Positions 1-8,936 of a DNA stretch of 64,000 nt are shown here, piece by piece. Made by a program: the position numbers and the translations under genes. Positions within the stretch are counted from its first letter, which is position 1, and each line of letters begins with the position of its first letter. The notes below the pieces were generated by a model. It did not search any database. It had not been told where the DNA came from and was given only the letters and a program-made list of their open reading frames with translations. This stretch comes from Amycolatopsis australiensis (lineage in GTDB: Bacteria > Actinomycetota > Actinomycetes > Mycobacteriales > Pseudonocardiaceae). The stretch is from assembly GCF_900119165.1 (NCBI RefSeq), contig NZ_FPJG01000006.1, forward strand, positions 6,634,001 to 6,698,000, given 5' to 3'.

Positions 1-1
1 C

Positions 2-379
2 GAAACGGTTCTGACCGTACGGACAATTCCGTGGCGGCACGATCTGGCGATCATCTCCGCCACCGGGGAAATCGACACCGGTTCCGTCCGCCTGCTGCAG
101 CGAGCGTTGTGGCAGGACTTGCCAGCCGGCCTCGTGCTGGATCTGTCCAGGGTCACGTTCCTGGGCGCGGCGGGGTTGCGTGCGATCGAGGGCGTGGTGA
201 CCCGGGCCCGCGCCGAGCGCCGCCGGATCGGGATCGTCGCCGCTGCCCGTCCGGTCCTTCGCCCGCTGCGGATTTTCGGCGTCGACACCCTGGTCGTCGT
301 CTACCCGATCCTGGCTGACGCACTGCGCGAAGTCCCGCTGTCCCCTCCGCCGGTGGCCGGAGCGACCGACTGGAATTGA
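2..379 (+). CDS. STAS-domain anti-sigma-factor antagonist, 5' partial
   Basis: An open frame enters from the left edge and ends at a TGA at 377-379; the start lies outside the window. The protein has the STAS pattern: an opening strand, a GEID turn, a hydrophobic strand ending in LDLSRVTFLG, then the AAGLRAIE helix. STAS proteins of this type bind HATPase anti-sigma factors in partner-switching control of sigma factors. The Ser/Thr normally phosphorylated (D-S/T-S-G) reads GAAGL here, so phospho-regulation may be missing. Other STAS and HATPase genes occur at 11.2-14.5 kb. The family is clear; the specific partner is unknown. Confidence 0.75.
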   Translation, partial: ETVLTVRTIPWRHDLAIISATGEIDTGSVRLLQRALWQDLPAGLVLDLSRVTFLGAAGLRAIEGVVTRARAERRRIGIVAAARPVLRPLRIFGVDTLVVVYPILADALREVPLSPPPVAGATDWN

Positions 380-886
380 GTTTCCCGGGAGCCCGTTGCC
401 TGCCGAACCGGGTGCCGTCAGCCCTGACCCCCCAGGCCACGGGGATGCCCTTGGTCAGCCCGATCACCGCACAGGTCGTCAACGCAGTGATCGCCGAGCT
501 CGGTGCCCTCGAGACAGCGCTGGCAGACGCGTTCACTTCGATGTCGGGGTCGAAACGAAAGCCACTGCGTGGCCCGGGTCGGGATCGGCCGCACCATGAT
601 GGTCGGATCCGGTTCGGCCACCTCGTAGTTCAGGCATGCCAACCAGACCACGAGATGCCGCAGGATCGACACCGTCGACGGCGAGCGGGACCCCGGCCCA
701 TGGGCACACGGCCCGCGCCAGCACACAGCTTGCCTCGCCGAAGTCGGCGACGCCCCGGACGACGATGCCGCGGTCGGTGACATCCGGGCGACCGGGTCAC
801 GAGGTAGGTCATGAGGCGGTGGTCATGAGGTCTCGGACCAGTTGAGTCATGGTGGGTGCCGCGACGGCAGAGCGCCAAAGCGGTGA
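380..886. other. intergenic stretch, no recognised gene
   Basis: Between the STAS gene and cydB there is about 500 bp with no ORF I recognise. A minus-strand frame near 420-780 looks partly coding (cysteine-containing stretch, no domain match), and overlapping plus frames are equally long. It may be a decayed gene. No terminator hairpin or promoter stands out. Confidence 0.3.
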
Positions 887-1909
887 TCAGGTCCGTGTTC
901 GCGCCCGGTCCGGGGGCCGAGCCGGACGTTGGAACAGGCTGTACAGCCACCACAGCGACGGGATCAGCACGAGCGCGCCGACACCCAGCGCGGCCAGGGT
1001 GGCCGACAGCACCGCCGGTGTGGCGGCGCCTTCGGCGATGGTGACGTCCGGTTCGAGCAGGTAGGGGTACTGCCCGACGGCCCAGCCCCACAGCAGGGTT
1101 CCCACCGCGAGCGCTGCGGTGATCCGCACCGCGAGGAAACGGCGGCGCAGCAGCAACACCAGCGACACCGCGCCGGACACCGCCGAGAGGATGACGACCA
1201 GCAGCCCGCGGTGGGTGAGGCCGTCGAACAGCCGCGGGGCGTCGGAGGCCAGGACCGGGATCCCAGCCGCCGCGATCACCCCCAGCGCGAGCCCGGTCGC
1301 CAGCGCGCGGCGGCGGAACGCCTCGGCGAGGCCGGGGTCTCCGGAGCGGCGGGCGTCGGCGCACAGATACGTCGCGGCCAAGTAGGCGGCCGCGCCGACC
1401 GCGAGGACGCCACCGAGCACCGAGGTCGGGTTCAGCCAGCTGGTCAGCAGATCGCCGCCGGCGATGGCGACCGGGATCCGTCCGGAGGCGATGCCGCCGG
1501 CGACCGTGCCGAGGAAGAACGGCGTCAGGACGGATGAAACGGCGAAGGCCGCGCCGAACAGCCGTTGCTGGCCGAGTGTGTCGCTGGCCTTGCGGAAGGC
1601 GAAGGCCGCGCCGCGGATGATGATACCCAGCGCCACCAACGTCAATGGGATGTACAGAGTGGACATCACGGCGGCGAACACGGGCGGGAACGCGCTCCAC
1701 AGCGTGACCAACACAAAGATCAACCAGACGTGGTTCGCCTCCCACACCGGCCCGATCGAGTGCTCGATCAGCTCCCGCTGGCCTCTCCCGCGGTGGTTTC
1801 CGCCGGCGAAGAGGTCCCAGAACCCGGCGCCGAAATCCGCTCCGGCGAGCAGCACGTACAGCGTGAGCCCGACCCAGAGGACCGCGACAGACCAGTCGGC
1901 CAGCGTCAT
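887..1909 (-). CDS. cydB: cytochrome bd ubiquinol oxidase subunit II
   Basis: Subunit II of the membrane-bound bd-type quinol oxidase, which reduces O2 to water with high affinity without pumping protons. The 340-residue length fits the family. The N-terminus has the typical first helix followed by GADFGAGFWDL, then IGPVWEANHVWLIF near residues 52-65, a hallmark of CydB. About eight hydrophobic segments follow, and the last one is followed by a short Arg/Pro-rich cytoplasmic tail. The ATG overlaps the cydA stop by 4 bp (ATGA), so translation is coupled to cydA. No cydCD genes lie next to it in this window. Confidence 0.95.
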   Translation of the reverse strand: MTLADWSVAVLWVGLTLYVLLAGADFGAGFWDLFAGGNHRGRGQRELIEHSIGPVWEANHVWLIFVLVTLWSAFPPVFAAVMSTLYIPLTLVALGIIIRGAAFAFRKASDTLGQQRLFGAAFAVSSVLTPFFLGTVAGGIASGRIPVAIAGGDLLTSWLNPTSVLGGVLAVGAAAYLAATYLCADARRSGDPGLAEAFRRRALATGLALGVIAAAGIPVLASDAPRLFDGLTHRGLLVVILSAVSGAVSLVLLLRRRFLAVRITAALAVGTLLWGWAVGQYPYLLEPDVTIAEGAATPAVLSATLAALGVGALVLIPSLWWLYSLFQRPARPPDRARTRT

Positions 1910-3246
1910 GACGGCGTCCCCGCTTCCTGCGGCGCCGCCCGGCGGTCAGTGCGGGCCATGCGGCGCAGCACGTACACGGTTCCCACCGTCAACACGACGT
2001 ACACCGCCAGCACGACGATCAGCCCCATCAACAGGCCAGGTGCCGGGTTGACGGCGTCGGCCGTTCTCAGGTGGCCCCAGACGATCCAGGGCTGGCGGCC
2101 GACCTCGGTGGTAACCCACCCGGCTTCCAGCGCGCAGCAGGCGGCGACACCGCTGACCGCGACCGCGCGCAGGAACCACCGCGAGCGCGGCACGTCGCGG
2201 CGGCGCCACCACACCAGCGCCAGCCAGACGCCGAGGGCCAGGAGAGCGAACCCGATCCCGACCATGACGTCGAAGGACAGGTGCACGACCGCGACCGGCG
2301 GCCGGTCGGGCACCGGCGTCCGGTCCAGCCCGGTGATCACCGTCGCCGGGCTGTCCCCGACCAGCAGGGAAAGCCCGCTCGGGATCTCGAGGCCATAACG
2401 CAGTTCCCCGCCGACCGGGACGCCGCCGATGGTCAGCGGGACGTGCGAGCCGGTGCGGTAGACACCCTCGAGCGCGGCCAGCTTCGCGGGCTGGTTGGTC
2501 GCCAAAAACCGCGCCGCATAGTCGCCCGCGGCGATCTGCAGCGGCGTCAGCACGGCCGCGAACGTCAGCGGTATCAGCAGCCCGAGCCGATGGTGGCGGT
2601 CGCGACGGCCACGCAGCATGCCCACCGCGTAGACGCTGCTGATCAGATAACCGGTGACCATGAGCGCGGCGAGGATCATGTGGATCGTCTCCGGCGGGGT
2701 CGCCGGATTGAACATGGCCGCCCACGGATCGACTTCGGTGATCCGGCCGCCGGCGAGGTCGAACCCGCGGGGCTGGTTCATCCAGGCGTTCGCGCTGACG
2801 ACGAAGAACGCCGAGGCGATCCCGGCGACGACGATGGGGACGCCGGCGAGCAGATGCCGCCGCGGCGGCAGGCGGTCCCAGGCATAGAGGTAAATGCCGA
2901 GGAAGATCGCCTCGACGAAGAACGCAATGCCCTCCATGGTGAACGGTAGGCCGATGACCTGGCCGTAGGTGCCCATCAGACCGGGCCACAAGATGCCCAT
3001 CTCGAAGCTGAGAATGGTGCCGGACACGGCGCCGACGGCGAACAGGACGCCCATTGCCTTGGCCCACCGCCGGGCGAGCACGAGGTACGCTTCGTCCCCG
3101 GTGCGCAGCCCCCGCCACTCCGCGAACAAGGTGAGCGCGGGCATGCCGACGCCGAGACAAGCGAGGATGATGTGCCAGCCCAGGGACAGGGCCATTTGTT
3201 CGCGCGCCGCGAGGAGATCCAGCGGCGCAGCGGACGAGGTGAGCAC
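1906..3246 (-). CDS. cydA: cytochrome bd ubiquinol oxidase subunit I
   Basis: Haem-bearing, quinol-oxidising subunit of the bd oxidase. The N-terminus reads AAREQMALSLGWHII; this His (about residue 25) matches the haem b595 ligand of the family. A Glu-rich helix (FTMEGIAFFVEAIF) and the C-terminal GRQPWIVWG motif are present. The quinol-binding Q-loop is short, as in cyanide-insensitive (CioA-like) oxidases. I prefer the GTG at 3246 because GGAAGG lies about 9 nt upstream; an in-frame GTG at 3279 would add 11 residues. It heads a cydAB operon. Confidence 0.94.
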   Translation of the reverse strand: MLTSSAAPLDLLAAREQMALSLGWHIILACLGVGMPALTLFAEWRGLRTGDEAYLVLARRWAKAMGVLFAVGAVSGTILSFEMGILWPGLMGTYGQVIGLPFTMEGIAFFVEAIFLGIYLYAWDRLPPRRHLLAGVPIVVAGIASAFFVVSANAWMNQPRGFDLAGGRITEVDPWAAMFNPATPPETIHMILAALMVTGYLISSVYAVGMLRGRRDRHHRLGLLIPLTFAAVLTPLQIAAGDYAARFLATNQPAKLAALEGVYRTGSHVPLTIGGVPVGGELRYGLEIPSGLSLLVGDSPATVITGLDRTPVPDRPPVAVVHLSFDVMVGIGFALLALGVWLALVWWRRRDVPRSRWFLRAVAVSGVAACCALEAGWVTTEVGRQPWIVWGHLRTADAVNPAPGLLMGLIVVLAVYVVLTVGTVYVLRRMARTDRRAAPQEAGTPS

Positions 3247-4545
3247 GACGACCGTCCTTCCGGCGAGCCGATCGGACACGAAGCCGTGTCCGGAGCAGAC
3301 GTCGTTCGCCGCTCCGATGATCGCCCCCGGCGGCTACCCACCGGCCCACCGGGGAAAACCCGCGCCGGCCGGCAGGACCCGCGCGAGTGAGCCTCTCCCC
3401 TCGGTCTATTTCGGCAGCCACTGCTCGGCGCCCGTTCCCGTGAACCCCGGCATGCAGTCGACGCGGCTCTGGTGCATGTACACCTCCGCCCCTGATCTGG
3501 CGCGCCCGGACCTGCCACCCGCGGATCACCGACCACCTCGGCGACCAGCAGGCTGACCCGGGGCATCTGAAAAATGGACCGGACCGCGCCGGAGCGCTTC
3601 TCCCCGATCACTCGCGAAATCCGAAGCCGGCGCGAGATCTCCGCTCAACCCAGCCACTTCCTCTCGCAGCGACCGCGACCTCCACCTCCCTCACCACCAG
3701 GTAGCCGTTGCGGTCAAGGCGCCGAGATCCGCCGGGGCGATCCGGCCGGGGGGCCACCCGGCCACACTGTGGGCTCGACCCCGGCACCGGGTCAGTGGTA
3801 TGCGGACGCCGGTCGGAAAGCGGTCTGCGGTCGTGCTGGCGGTCATGGCCATGGAGGACTCCTCGCAGTCCTCCATGGCCATGACTTTCCAGGCAAACGG
3901 ACGATAAACCTGCAGCATCCACCGGGCCCGGTGTGACCGGCCGCTGGTCTCTCCTGCCGACACCGACCCGACGGAACAGGCTGGCCGGATGTCCGCCGCC
4001 CACGCCGCGATCGTCCTGTCGGGGCCACCGCCCGCGGTGAGCCACACACGTCACGCCCGTCGGCTTCGCCAGCAGGAAACACCGCACCGCGCCCGGACGT
4101 TGCACCGGGTGTCGTGCGGCGGAGTCCCCGGGCCTCACCGCCTTCCTGGAACAGCGGTTCACCCGGAGCCGGGTCGCGCCACTCGCGGAGAGTCTCCCCC
4201 ACCCTTCGTCGAGCGGAAGCGGCTCTCCTCCCCAGAAACCCGAGCAGGTCGACGGCCGGCCGCCGGGTCTTCCGACACGAAGGTTTCGATTCCGGCTGCC
4301 CGGGCATCCGCGCAGCGGTGAAGCAAGCAGCCACCCGCCCCGGATCTCCGCGATCCGCCGTCCGGGAATGGCCTCGGGTTCAACCCCAGCTCGAGCGTCG
4401 CGATCACCGCCGACGGACCATCCGGGCGGCGAAGCTCGCGGCGTGTGCGGCGGCTCTGTGTCAGGGCGCGCGCCGAGCGATTCGACGTGTCGACAGCGCC
4501 GCCCGCCTGCGCCGTCGATCACCGAGCGATCCGAAGGGGCATCCC
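3247..4545. other. long non-coding or decayed stretch
   Basis: About 1.3 kb separates cydA from the DUF2188 gene. Long frames exist on both strands, as expected at this GC, but none has a recognisable domain or a convincing ribosome-binding site. The cydAB promoter should lie in the first few hundred bases. The one striking element is the perfect inverted repeat at 3842-3885. Confidence 0.4.
3842..3885. repeat. perfect 19-bp inverted repeat, 6-nt loop
   Basis: The arm 3842-3860 (begins GTCATGGCC, ends GAGGACT) is exactly complementary to 3867-3885, separated by CCTCGC. The arms themselves contain the palindrome CATGGCCATG. There is no T-tract after it. It could be an intrinsic-terminator-like hairpin, a protein-binding site or a small palindromic repeat element. 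Confidence 0.85.
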
Positions 4546-4764
4546 ATGGCCGAAGGCGACGTGCACACCTACTTCGAAGACGGCCAGTGGAAGAACCGGG
4601 TCGAAGGCGGCGTCCGCGCCTCCAATACGTCGCCGCATCGCGTGGACGCTGTGGTCGCCGGCCGTCAGGCAGCCAGGAAACGACGCGTCGCGCATGTGAT
4701 CCACGACCGAGACGGCGGGATTGAGAGCGAACGGGACTTCCGCCCACGCACCTCGAGGCGATAA
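4546..4764 (+). CDS. DUF2188 domain small protein
   Basis: A 72-residue protein with the DUF2188 pattern: a start GDVHTYFEDGQWKNRVEGG, then a helix of alternating Ala/Arg, then HVIHDRDGGIESERDF. The function of the family is unknown. The ATG follows GAAGGGG at about 9 nt. The middle deviates from the usual 'aa-A-a-GRe-A' helix and the C-terminal 'YGxDPRNIP' tail is replaced by an Arg-rich end, so it may be a divergent or decaying copy. A second, more typical copy lies at 32078-32294. Confidence 0.7.
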   Translation: MAEGDVHTYFEDGQWKNRVEGGVRASNTSPHRVDAVVAGRQAARKRRVAHVIHDRDGGIESERDFRPRTSRR

Positions 4765-5094
4765 TCCGGCCGCTTCACAACCACGCCGACGATCTCCCCT
4801 CGGTGCGAAAGCCGGCGAGCACCACGCTCGCGTCGTTGACGGAGACGTCCCCGAGCGCGGCTACGACCCGGGTGCCCTCCGGCAGCACCGGCCGCGGCTT
4901 CGCACGGCCTCCCACCGAACTGGTACCGCAGGTGGTCGGCCTTGCGGAGCACCGCTGGTCGAGCAGGCTCACCTCTGTCAGAACAGTTGCCCACGGGACT
5001 AGCCGGAAGGATGACCGCCATCCCCGGCTGCGGCAGCACTACACCTCGAGCACGCAGGCGGCTAGCGTGGAGGCCAAGGGACGGAGGTCCGCTG

Positions 5095-5322
5095 GTGGAC
5101 CGACAGGATCGGGAGCACGCGGCGCACGAGGCACTGGCGAAGGCCGATCGACAGGCGGCGATCGGCGAAGCGACGGGCATCCTCATCGCCCAGGGGGACG
5201 ACCACGCCCGCGCGACGCTGCGCGCGCCCCACGGTCCGGCCGGGGAGGACGACGAGGCCGCCCGCGTGGTCGCGACGGCGAATGCGACCGCCGAGGACCG
5301 GGCCGACCCGGACTGGATCTGA
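5095..5322 (+). CDS. short ANTAR-like protein or fragment
   Basis: A 75-residue ORF beginning at a GTG 7 nt after GGAGG (5083-5087). Residues from about 22 (RQAAIGEATGILIAQ) match the first helices of an ANTAR RNA-binding domain, as in the full copies nearby (RAVIDQAKGILMA), but the downstream helices diverge (DDHARATLRAP) and there is no GAF domain. It is either a stand-alone ANTAR-like protein or the remnant of a GAF-ANTAR gene. It lies immediately upstream of the convergent end of a full GAF-ANTAR gene. Confidence 0.5.
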   Translation: MDRQDREHAAHEALAKADRQAAIGEATGILIAQGDDHARATLRAPHGPAGEDDEAARVVATANATAEDRADPDWI

Positions 5323-5373
5323 CCAGCGACGCACCGGTTCCGCGGCCGACAACTCGAGGAGCGGCCAGCCGGG

Positions 5374-6150
5374 TCAGCCGTCTTCGGCCCGAAGGTCCGC
5401 GGCCGAGTGACTGGGCAGGACGGTCGCCACGAGCTCCGCGGGGTCGAGGGTGCCCGCGGTGATCGCCCACGCAACCTCGCCGGTCGTGGCCCGGGTCCGG
5501 TCGGCGTGGGACTGCAGCAGGACCCGGGCCGCGCCCGGGTCGAGGTTTCGCGCCGCGGCCACCATGCCCACCGCCTGGGCAACCCGCACCCGGCCGTTGA
5601 GGACCGCGAGCGTCGTCTCGGCCAAGCGAGCTTCGCGGCGGTCGCCGGACTCCGCCGTCATGCCGAGCACCGCGAGATCCGCCAGCGCCTGCGCGGCCGC
5701 CAGCTCCTCGCGGCCAAGCTCACGCCGACGCTCGTGGAAGACGTTCACACCACCCAGCGCCCGGCCCCGCAACCGCAGCGGAAACGCATGAACCGCAGCG
5801 AACCCGCCGGACAATGCCGCGAGCCTGAACGCCGGCCAGCGCGCCGAATCCCCACCATCGAGGTCGGGCACGGCGACGACCTCGCCCGTCCGGATGCAGT
5901 CCACACACGGCCCCTCCCCCGTCAGGGTCTGGAGCAGTTCGAGGAACCGGGACGTGTCGTCGGACGCCGCGAGCACTTCGACGCCGCCGCGGGGGTCGGC
6001 CACCAGCAAGCCGGCGGCCGAAGCGCCGGTCACCTCGCTCACCGACCGCGTCGCCGTCCGCAGCAGCCAGGCCGCGTCCGCGCCGTCGGCGACGAGCCGG
6101 GTGGTGAGTTCCACCATCGCGTGCGCAAGCTGTTCCCGGTCGACGGACAC
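5374..6150 (-). CDS. GAF-ANTAR transcription antitermination regulator
   Basis: A 258-residue cytoplasmic sensor/regulator. A GAF domain spans roughly residues 15-165 and includes the loop GEGPCVDCIRTG, typical of actinobacterial GAF-ANTAR proteins. A C-terminal ANTAR domain (about 175-235, VRVAQAVGMVAAARNLD) would bind paired RNA hairpins to prevent termination. The chosen GTG at 6150 begins VSVDREQLAHAMVE; the open frame runs further upstream, but that part is Arg/Gly-rich and is a shadow of the neighbour. It is followed upstream on the same strand by another GAF-ANTAR gene 38 bp away. Its targets are unknown. Confidence 0.85.
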   Translation of the reverse strand: MSVDREQLAHAMVELTTRLVADGADAAWLLRTATRSVSEVTGASAAGLLVADPRGGVEVLAASDDTSRFLELLQTLTGEGPCVDCIRTGEVVAVPDLDGGDSARWPAFRLAALSGGFAAVHAFPLRLRGRALGGVNVFHERRRELGREELAAAQALADLAVLGMTAESGDRREARLAETTLAVLNGRVRVAQAVGMVAAARNLDPGAARVLLQSHADRTRATTGEVAWAITAGTLDPAELVATVLPSHSAADLRAEDG

Positions 6151-6188
6151 TCCGTGAGCATACGGCCCGCCACCGTGGGATGCCGGTG

Positions 6189-6917
6189 TCACTCGGCCCA
6201 CCGGTCGAGCGTGATGCGGCGGGCGATCACGTCGCGCGACACCTCCAGCAGTGAACGTCCCTCCGCGAAGGCGTGCGCCCGCAGGCGGACGGACGCGTCG
6301 GCGAGGCTGATCCGCAGCTGGACGGCGACCATGCCGGTCGCGATGTGCACGTCTTCGTACGCGCCGCCGCCCTGCTCCGCCGGATCCAGACCCGCCGCCT
6401 CGTCGTCGAGAGCCTGCCGCAGGACCACCGCCATGGCGAGGTCGGCCAGGACCGTCGCGTCCGCCAGGGCGTCGGGCGTCAGCCGGCCGGGTGCGCGGCG
6501 ATACAGGTCCAGGGTGCCGAGCCGGATCGCGCCGCTGTGCAGCGGGAAGGCGAACACCGCAGCGACCCCTTCGGCGCGCGCGGCGTCGGTGAACATCGGC
6601 CACCGGCCGTCTTCGGCGGTGATGTCCGCGATGAGCACGGGCCGGTCGCCGGTGTAGGCCAGGACGCCGGGGCCTTCCCCGAGCGCGTATTGGGCTTCCT
6701 CCAACTTGGACGCCCACGGCCCGCTCGTGGCCAGCAGCTCCTGCGTGCGTCCCGCCGAACGCATCGAGAGCGCGGCGCCGTCGGCCAGATCGCCGACGCA
6801 GGTGGCGCAGACCGCGGCGGGCATTCCCGCGCCGTCCCGCGCAGCTCGCCGGGTCACCTCTTGCCACAGCCGCTCACGGCGCCGACCGTCCACCGACCCC
6901 TCATCCGCGGCCGCCAC
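6189..6917 (-). CDS. GAF-ANTAR regulator (variant GPG loop)
   Basis: About 242 residues with an N-terminal GAF domain and C-terminal ANTAR domain (VHIATGMVAVQLRISLADA). It differs from its four neighbours in having GEGPG where they have GPC in the GAF loop, so it probably senses a different ligand or uses no thiol. Start choice is uncertain: GTG at 6917 begins VAAADEGSVDGRR, and a second GTG at 6893 is closer to a GAGGGG stretch. Upstream in-frame codons up to 7100 look non-coding. It lies co-directionally ahead of the 5374-6150 gene and divergent from the 7109 gene; the 190-bp spacer holds both promoters. Confidence 0.8.
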   Translation of the reverse strand: MAAADEGSVDGRRRERLWQEVTRRAARDGAGMPAAVCATCVGDLADGAALSMRSAGRTQELLATSGPWASKLEEAQYALGEGPGVLAYTGDRPVLIADITAEDGRWPMFTDAARAEGVAAVFAFPLHSGAIRLGTLDLYRRAPGRLTPDALADATVLADLAMAVVLRQALDDEAAGLDPAEQGGGAYEDVHIATGMVAVQLRISLADASVRLRAHAFAEGRSLLEVSRDVIARRITLDRWAE

Positions 6918-7108
6918 GCTCGCGTGCCCCGCGCCCGCGCGGCACGCCGGACTCCGCCTGTCTTCCGCTCCGGCCTTGTGCGGTACCAGGGTACGAACCG
7001 AGCACAGTCCGCGCAGCCCAGGGTCGCGGCGCATCGTCCGCGGCTTTCGCTCCGCGGGGAACGACCGGGACGAGTAGCGTCGGGCACATCGGTCCGGCAA
7101 GACGGCCG

Positions 7109-7876
7109 ATGGTGGGAGGGGTGGTGGACCAGCTGCACGAGGTGACCGCGGCGCTGCTCGAACTCACCAGCACGCTGAAGCCCGAGGATTCCCGGGAGCG
7201 GTTGCTCGGCCGGGTCGCGGCCCGGGTGGTCGGGATCATCCCGGGAGCCGACGCGGCGACGGTGACCCTCTACGACCGGGACGTGCCGTCGACGGTCGCG
7301 GCGACGGAACCGGCCGTGCAAGCACTGGACGAGGCCCAGTACCGCGCCGACGACGGCCCCTGCCTGCGCGCGGTGCGCACGGAGACCGTCGTGCGCACGC
7401 AGCTGGGCCGGAACCGGCACCGCTGGCCGGAGCTGGCCGACGCCGGCACGGCGCTCGGGATACGCAGCTCGCTGTCGTGCCCGCTGTTCGTGGCCGCCGA
7501 CGACGCCGCCACCCATCGCCGGGCCGCCGAGTACGGCCTCGGCGGCGCGCTGAACGTCTGGAGCCGCCGCGACGACGCGTTCGACCCGGTCGCGACGGCG
7601 ACGATCGCGGTGTTCACCTCGGCGGCCGCGGCGGTGGTCCTCACCGCGGCGCGGTGGGCGTCCGCCGAAGCCCAGGCCCGCGGCCTGGTGACCGCCTTGG
7701 AAAGCCGGGACACCATCGCGACCGCGAAGGGCATCGTGATGGCCCGGGCCGGCCTCGACCGCGATGCCGCGTTCGCCTGGCTGGTCGACGTCTCCCAGCG
7801 CACCAACCGGAAGGTCCGCGAGCTGGCCACGGTGATCGTCGAAGCTCCGGAAGTGGTCGAACGGGCCCTGCTGTGA
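7109..7876 (+). CDS. GAF-ANTAR regulator
   Basis: A 255-residue protein. The GAF domain (about 10-185) has DDGPCLRAVRTE. The ANTAR domain (about 195-250) shows the motif TIATAKGIVMARAGLDRDAAFAWL followed in the same helix set by NRKVRELA, which is the conserved part of ANTAR helices (quoted in two pieces). The ATG at 7109 is the first start; GTG codons at 7121 and 7124 follow a GGGAGGGG stretch and are possible alternatives. It is transcribed away from the two upstream minus-strand homologues. Ligand and RNA target are unknown. Confidence 0.85.
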   Translation: MVGGVVDQLHEVTAALLELTSTLKPEDSRERLLGRVAARVVGIIPGADAATVTLYDRDVPSTVAATEPAVQALDEAQYRADDGPCLRAVRTETVVRTQLGRNRHRWPELADAGTALGIRSSLSCPLFVAADDAATHRRAAEYGLGGALNVWSRRDDAFDPVATATIAVFTSAAAAVVLTAARWASAEAQARGLVTALESRDTIATAKGIVMARAGLDRDAAFAWLVDVSQRTNRKVRELATVIVEAPEVVERALL

Positions 7877-8178
7877 CGTGCTGAACCGGACCGCGCATAC
7901 CAAGACAGGCGAGAGCGCGCGGCGCAGGCCGCTGGGCGGTACGGTGTGGACGCCGAGGTTCATCGTGCGCGCCGGTCCAGTGGCGCGTCACCTTCGCAGC
8001 ACACCGAGCTTGCGCGAACGCCGAAGGGACCTCGCCGTGGGACGGAGTGCGGCGCGTCCTCGTCCAGCAGCGGGCCCGGAAACCACATCACCTGATGTCT
8101 CCTCGAGTGACGCCGCCTTGCTCCCGCCTGTGCGCTGTGGTCCTTCCCGCGTCGCCGTAGCGGCAGGAGAACACGACC
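7877..8178. other. intergenic, upstream region of next GAF-ANTAR gene
   Basis: About 300 bp without a recognisable gene. It ends in a good ribosome-binding site, AGGAG at 8165-8169, nine bases before the ATG at 8179. No clear promoter hexamers were identified. Confidence 0.4.
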
Positions 8179-8916
8179 ATGTCATCTACCCACGACCGGC
8201 CTTGGGCCACGGTGCTCGACGAAGTCACCGGCGCGCTGGAGTCGCTGACCGCGGCGCTGGACACCGAGGACGACTTCGCCGTCCTGCTGAACAAGACATG
8301 CGCCCAAGTCGTCAATGCCGTGCCCGGAGTCGACGAAGCCACCATCACCCTGCTGACCGGCGGCCGGCCTACGACCATCGCCAGCACCAGCGACGTGACC
8401 ACCGCACTCGACCACGACCAGTACGCCGCCGGCCACGGACCCTGCATCGAGGCCGCAACCACCGGGAAACTGGTCCGGGTACCGGTCACGGACGCGGCCA
8501 CGAAATGGCCCGACTTCGCCCGTGACGCGGCCACCGCCGGGTTCGGCAGCTTCCTGTCCGCGCCCCTGGTCGTTAGCGAAGAGCACAGCGGCGGGGTCAA
8601 CTGCTACAGCCGCCAAGGCGACGGCTTCGCCGAACTGGACGAGAAGCTGCTCGACCTCTATACCAGCGCCGTGACCCCGACGTTGCGCGTCTACTCCCGC
8701 TACCAGCAGGCCCGCGACACCGTCGAACACCTGCGCACCGCCCTGCACAGCCGTGCGGTAATCGACCAGGCCAAAGGCATCCTCATGGCCGTCCGCCAGG
8801 TCAGCGCCGACAAAGCCTTCACCTTGCTCGTCGAGCAGTCCCAGCGGGAAAACCGCAAAGTCCGCGACCTGGCGGTGCAACTAGTCTGCCAAGCCACCGG
8901 AATCACGCCGGCCTGA
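8179..8916 (+). CDS. GAF-ANTAR regulator
   Basis: A 245-residue protein with a well-placed AGGAG. The N-terminal helix (VLDEVTGALESLTAAL) leads into a GAF domain with GHGPCIEAATTG, then a canonical ANTAR domain (SRAVIDQAKGILMAVRQVS, later NRKVRDLA). It is very close in design to the convergent neighbour at 8937-9677, with only 20 bp between their stops, so the two probably arose by duplication and inversion. The GAF core contains DAATKWPDFA, typical of the family. Confidence 0.88.
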   Translation: MSSTHDRPWATVLDEVTGALESLTAALDTEDDFAVLLNKTCAQVVNAVPGVDEATITLLTGGRPTTIASTSDVTTALDHDQYAAGHGPCIEAATTGKLVRVPVTDAATKWPDFARDAATAGFGSFLSAPLVVSEEHSGGVNCYSRQGDGFAELDEKLLDLYTSAVTPTLRVYSRYQQARDTVEHLRTALHSRAVIDQAKGILMAVRQVSADKAFTLLVEQSQRENRKVRDLAVQLVCQATGITPA

Positions 8917-8936
8917 GCCTGGGCGCCGGCAGGCGC

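Noticed and set aside
1946..3529. 527-residue minus-strand ORF over cydA in another frame
   Set aside because: It is an out-of-frame shadow of cydA with Arg-rich composition.
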